Of a DNA stretch of 64,000 bases, positions 59,991 to 64,000 are shown piece by piece. The stretch is from Ancylostoma caninum. Its lineage: Eukaryota > Nematoda > Chromadorea > Rhabditida > Ancylostomatidae. The stretch spans positions 1,798,001 through 1,862,000 of the forward strand of contig JBAJFG010000309.1 in assembly GCA_037903475.1 (NCBI GenBank). The letters are read 5' to 3'. The position numbers were made by a program, and so were the translations under genes. The notes under the pieces were generated by a model, which had not been told where the DNA came from, did not search any database, and was given only the letters and a program-made list of their open reading frames with translations. How positions within the stretch are numbered: the stretch's first letter is position 1; every line of letters begins with the position of its first letter.

Positions 59991-62632
59991 TCACGACAGC
60001 AGCAGCAGGGCGATGGTCCGCTGCGGTCGGATCAGGAACGGGGTGCGCTTCATGTACGACGGGCCGTTGCTCGACATCAGTCTGCCCTGCTTCTTGTCCT
60101 TCGTCGATTCCTGTTGCGTGCTGAAAATATGTGGCACCTTAATCTCACCGAAAATGAGTTGGGTTACAGGCACGGTTTCATCTTCTCGTTGTTCTCACTC
60201 ATTTTGCCTCATTTTCCGTTTCTCAGACATTTTCTAAACGAATTTTCTCTTTTTTTTCGACCCTGTATGAATTGCAATTGACAGTCGTGTGATTAATGCT
60301 GGACTCCGTCCAACTGTGGAAAAACAATTTCCAATAAGTGCAAACATCCCGTGTGTAAGAGTAAGACATAGTGTAAGAAGAGCTATTCAAGCCAGCATAT
60401 TCCCTCGATGCGTCGTTTCGAAAGATTCTGTGAAATGCCGTACCGTCTACCCATCGTCATAATACAAAAATGGACTCAGGATACAAAAACTGTACCTGTC
60501 GTTTGCTACAAAAACGGAACCTAGGTACAAAATGAGTTCGATTCTCACGATAAGCATGTCAAATAGTAGTCGGAACCCAGAATCAGTGGATAAAATTTAT
60601 TTTGGGATTTTAATGTGACAAAATGGCGTAACGTAGTCTAGAGATGTTGGAAATAGATAGACTCAATTTTTTCGAAGTGTGGAACACTCGAATAATTTCA
60701 AATATGTTTGTTTAAATTAAACAAATTGAGGCATTTTTGAATTGCCCTTAAAGGCAGTGCTTCACCTCGTTTCATATTGGGTGGATACCGGTATACTCTA
60801 GACCTAGTCGTCATGCTGATTCCAATGATGTACGTCATAGCGCATGAAAGTGCTGGAAACCCCGTTTTCAGAGGATCCTAATGTGCACTTCATGGACCAC
60901 TTGGGCGGAGCGGTCCGTGACTGTTCTGGCTGCCCACCACGACTGCAGCGTTGGCCAACATGTCTCAACATGTCCGATCGATAAGATTAATCCTTCACTC
61001 GGGTCGACAAATTGTTCCTAATCCCGTCCCAAAAAACGATTAAAAAACGGATTTTGAGGCTGTTTTGTAATATTTTATGTATATCGCTGGATTCAGCGCA
61101 TCGAGGAGATTCAAGGAAGCAGAGGATAGTGCTAGAACATCAGTGGTGATGGTCTCATAGACACAATTTCGCCTCAGAAACAATTTTGAGATTTCAGCTT
61201 CAGAAGAATGTCCAGGCGACGCTGACCAGAATGATATACATATTCCTTGCGAAAACCTCTTTCGAACCTTTTGGAAAGTTCAGGGTGTCCGCTGCGCCAC
61301 CTACCACAAGGAGACGCGACATAGCATGACAGAGGTGGTATCGATCGCTAATACCTAACGTGTTAGGTGCGCAACCACTTGTGTTAGCTGTCGCAACGCG
61401 CACCACGAACTCTCCAAAAAGAAGGGCTCCAAAACAGGGTTCTTGGTATTTTTGTGATGAAGTATGTACACCCTTGTGACCAGCGTCGCTTGAAGATTCT
61501 TTTTATGTTAAAATCTGAAGTTCTATTCTGAAGTGAGACGCTGTGTCCAAGGAAATGAGCAAATTTGAAGCCTTCCGTAAGTATTTTTCGACATAGATAG
61601 CAAGATCTGTGGCCGCTTAATTGTTACTCGGACTGAATTCTAGCGTCACGTCAACTTTTCAAAATAGGCCCACGGGAAAGAGCGAATTGAAATTCGAATT
61701 TTTCCCCCCTCTCTCTACCAAATCGTCTTCTTGTGATTCCCCTTCCACAAATTGTAATCACGTGCATTCAAGTAATACTGGTACAAGTGCATAAAAATTC
61801 TAATTTTGAACAGGCGACATTTTGAAAAGAGGCAATTTTGTTTTTACGTCTGGGTGCGTCAGATGGCATTTCGAGAATGAAATGAAATTTCTAAGATAGA
61901 AAGGAATGAAGGCGAAATGATCGAAAGCGGAAAGCGGGAAGTTTTCCTGGTTTTCTTCAAAAATGTGCTCAAAAAGCTAGAAATCCTCAGAAAAGCTAAT
62001 CAGGGGAAGATACTAGGGAAGGGGGGGGGGTCCGACAAATCGTAATGAAATGTATACTGCCAAATGCAGTTTTCGATGCTGATCTCAAATCCGTTTTCCT
62101 TATCTGCTGCGGACTTCTTTGTGAAGAGTTACATGGCATGGTTCCGACCAGTTTAGGCCGGCCAGATCCGACTTTCGAGTAATATTCTGGAAAAAATACG
62201 TGCGAAAACCATTTCAAACTTTCTGAGATCCAGGTAAGTTCCCGCGATATTTTTGCAAATTATGTATATCCAGGAAGCCAAATTTTGGTTGCCCGTGCAA
62301 ACTGGAATTACGCCACGTAAATCTTCAGCGAGAACATCGCAGCAGATGAGGAAAACGGATCTGAAATCAGCATCGAAAACTGCATTTGACTGTATGGATT
62401 TCGTTACGAACTGTTGGACCACCCTAATATCCCTCCCTGGTAAGAAAGTTGTTGGATTTTTACAGGCTCGTGGTACTAATCTTAGATAAGAACTTTCAGC
62501 TATGAACGCGACTATTTTCTCCCAAACTAAGCCCAGTTGAGGAAAGAATAAGGAAGAAGCCGTCGTGACGTACCTCACAGAAGAAATCAGGAGCACACAC
62601 ATGTAGAGGATGAGAAGGCGCGGAGGCGCCAT
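59991..62632 (-). CDS. Candidate 62-residue secreted peptide precursor
   Basis: Exon 1 (62632-62574) follows a TTTTACAG acceptor by three bases and encodes a signal peptide (MAPPRLLILYMCVLLISSV) up to a GTACGT donor in phase 2. Exon 2 (60120-59991) follows ATATTTTCAG, restores the phase and encodes STQQESTKDKKQGRLMSSNG, PSYMKRTPFLIRPQRTIALL and LLS, then TGA; AATAAA follows after 75 bp. Exon 2 is a GC-rich island with G/C at nearly every third position, unlike its surroundings. Basic sites (KDKK, KR, possibly R-P-Q-R) would allow proprotein cleavage, as in neuropeptide-like precursors, but the Leu-rich C-terminus is unusual. Linking the exons over a 2.45-kb intron is inferred from phase only; further exons may lie between. 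The plus strand over exon 2 is also open (from 59953), a weaker alternative. Confidence 0.5.
60740..61130 (+). repeat. Dispersed repeat, copy of 27640-28090
   Basis: Same ordered blocks as the copy in the cua-1 intron (GCTGATTCCAATGATGTA, GGGCGGAGCGGTCCGTGA, ATTTTATGTATATCGCTGGA). It lies inside the proposed intron of the peptide gene. Confidence 0.65.
62031..62430. repeat. Inverted repeat with arms of about 130 bp
   Basis: TACTGCCAAATGCAGTTTTC, GATGCTGATCTCAAATCCGT and TTTCCTTATCTGCTGCG (left, 62053-62110) are mirrored by CGCAGCAGATGAGGAAAACG, GATCTGAAATCAGCATCG and AAAACTGCATTTGACTGTA (right, 62337-62396). GTCCGACAAATCGTAATGAAA is mirrored by TTTCGTTACGAACTGTTGGAC. The spacer is about 110 bp. 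The open frames on both strands here are by-products of the repeat. Confidence 0.75.
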
Positions 62633-62635
62633 ACC

Positions 62636-64000
62636 CTGTAAAATGGCGTGAATTAGCATTACAATTTTCATGTAGGATTGGACGTGAAGGATAAGCGAGT
62701 GTCTTGCTAGAAGATCGGGAAAAGAAGCTTGAAAACCAGAAAGTACATAGAAATCCAAAAAAGGCGGAGAAACTTGGATGACGATTAATAACAAACGCGT
62801 CATTCCGTCGATCAAGAAAGAAGTAAAGGAAAACTGGGAATTGGAAAGTAGTAGCAAGCCTTATTTTTGGAATTCAAAAGTAAGATTTCGGATTTGCGCT
62901 CATCCTTGGAATTCCTCAATTCCTTACTTGCAATGCCTTCCAGATAAATTTGGTTCCACAAATCAAGAATTAATTCGTCGACCTTCTTCACCCTTTAAAT
63001 CTCTTTCGCCTCGATCGCAAATGTACAAAATGTTAAGCATTTTCTTTTTTCAATTCTTTGAAAAGTTCAAAAGATGACCGACATAAATGACGGAGTTTCC
63101 TATCGTGTGCTTCACGACTTTGAACGAAAGATAGCAGCAGAGTTTCACCACAATTTGTATTATATTAAACATCTACATGGATAGGATGTATCTGCTTTGC
63201 CACTCGTGCACGGTAGTGGGAAAAAAGGTACCCCCAGATGTGGGTAAGTGAACCGAAACATCAGTTGTCGATAGAATTTTTAGCTGCATTCATCCTCTAA
63301 AACAAAAAGTTGGACCAGCCTTCACCTGTTTCCATCAAAGGAGCCTTCTTTAACACTAAAAGGTTCCGGAAGCCGCTTCCAAATCAGAACTTGGGGTAAT
63401 CAGCTATCTCACTATACGATGCAGTGGTTTCTTGCAAGGGTTCATTCGCCTTCTGCCGCGGAAGCTGGCGAACAGTCGTCGAAACCTGTTTTATTTATTG
63501 ACTGATTTATTTTTCATCTATTCAATTGAATACATTGTACAAGGCAGTCGTTGAAAAAAAAACTATTATGGAATGGCAACTAGAACAGGCATGACTTTGA
63601 GCATAAAATTAAGGAACCTATGACCTGTATAAGACCTCTGCCAGTGGTGGATATAAGTATTTTGGACTGAGGTGTCGCATCGTCGTTTCCAAAATATTTT
63701 TTTTCACCTACAAACGCGCACTTATATTTTTACACCCTAATGTCGAATGAATGATAAATATTGTGGTGTGACGACATTGTCACAGACATTTTCACACAAA
63801 GACTGTGAGCATCACACACGAACTTTCCGTATCGTTTGTTAAGAATCCTTTCCACCATTTCGTTTTAATATCGTCAAAAGTGACTTGTACTTGATGACGT
63901 TAATCGTTCTATTTTCGTTTCAGGTGCCACTCTCTTGTTTGATAACTCATTCCATTTTCATTCATTATTTGTCCTTTCACGTGAGTTCAACTGATTTGTT
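62636..64000. other. Right end without a recognised gene
   Basis: Only short frames. The last 100 bp contain TATTTTCGTTTCAG (63913-63926), which could be an acceptor for an exon running out of the window; nothing further can be said. Confidence 0.4.

Larger units (their letters stand above)
50840..60350 (+). repeat. Diverged tandem segmental duplication (units ~50.8-55.2 kb and ~55.5-60.35 kb)
   Basis: Collinear matching blocks include 50850-51000 with 55530-55665, 51425-51500 with 55680-55740, the whole three-exon genes 51686-53583 and 55937-57809, and shared 3' ends with TTGCGGGTATTTAAATAAA. Further matches are 54720-54960 with 59575-59810 (GGTCGAGGAGGTCCACTAT) and 55120-55205 with 60265-60350. 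Non-coding identity is moderate, so the duplication is not recent. Confidence 0.8.

Noticed and set aside
62153..62857. 234-codon minus-strand frame, the longest non-microsatellite frame
   Set aside because: It runs through an acceptor, the signal-peptide exon, a good GTACGT donor and one arm of an inverted repeat. Only the short piece 62574-62632 looks coding.

Overview
The window reads as nuclear DNA of a nematode, most likely a strongylid or hookworm-type clade V worm. The evidence is short GT-AG (occasionally GC-AG) introns, genes whose ATG sits just after a TTNCAG-like acceptor (as in spliced-leader trans-splicing), gene products closest to C. elegans families, and dense Tc1/mariner, hAT, Helitron-like and Mutator-like debris. 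The species is inferred, not read from a marker. No prokaryotic operon, CRISPR array or rRNA was seen.

Layout. 1-2.0 kb: 3' part of a tail-anchored MSP-domain (VAP-like) gene. 2.1-5.7 kb: the last three exons of an ABCF2-type ABC protein without its 5' exons; its end lies in a perfect 1,498-bp direct duplication whose junction falls in the terminal repeat of a small TA-flanked MITE. 5.7-16 kb: no recognisable host gene; a Tc1-like element (9070-12469) carries a nested hAT element (10203-12046, 8-bp target duplication), which contains a roughly 59-bp minisatellite. 16-29.1 kb: a complete 30-exon copper-transporting P1B ATPase (cua-1, ATP7 orthologue, 1,245 codons), with a Helitron-like element holding about 285 pure GT repeats in one intron and foldback elements in another. 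33.4-42.8 kb: a divergent pair, eEF1B (minus) and mitochondrial aconitase aco-2 (plus, 775 codons), sharing about 520 bp of upstream DNA. 43.3-46.0 kb: an unrecognised minus-strand gene for a tail-anchored protein. 46-51 kb: repeats, including a second Tc1-like element with a dead transposase. 51-60 kb: a tandem duplication of about 4.7 kb carrying two intact paralogues of an unrecognised protein family of about 165 residues; one copy has a Mutator-like MITE that the other lacks. 60-62.6 kb: a candidate two-exon gene for a 62-residue secreted peptide. The rest is repeats and unassigned sequence.

The reconstructed exon sets of cua-1, aco-2, eEF1B, the tail-anchored gene and both paralogues keep frame across every junction, and where the full CDS is in the window its length is divisible by three. 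That is the main support for the exon boundaries. The genes are not an operon. cua-1, eEF1B and aco-2 are ordinary conserved genes; the least described material is the paralogue pair, the tail-anchored protein and the small secreted peptide.
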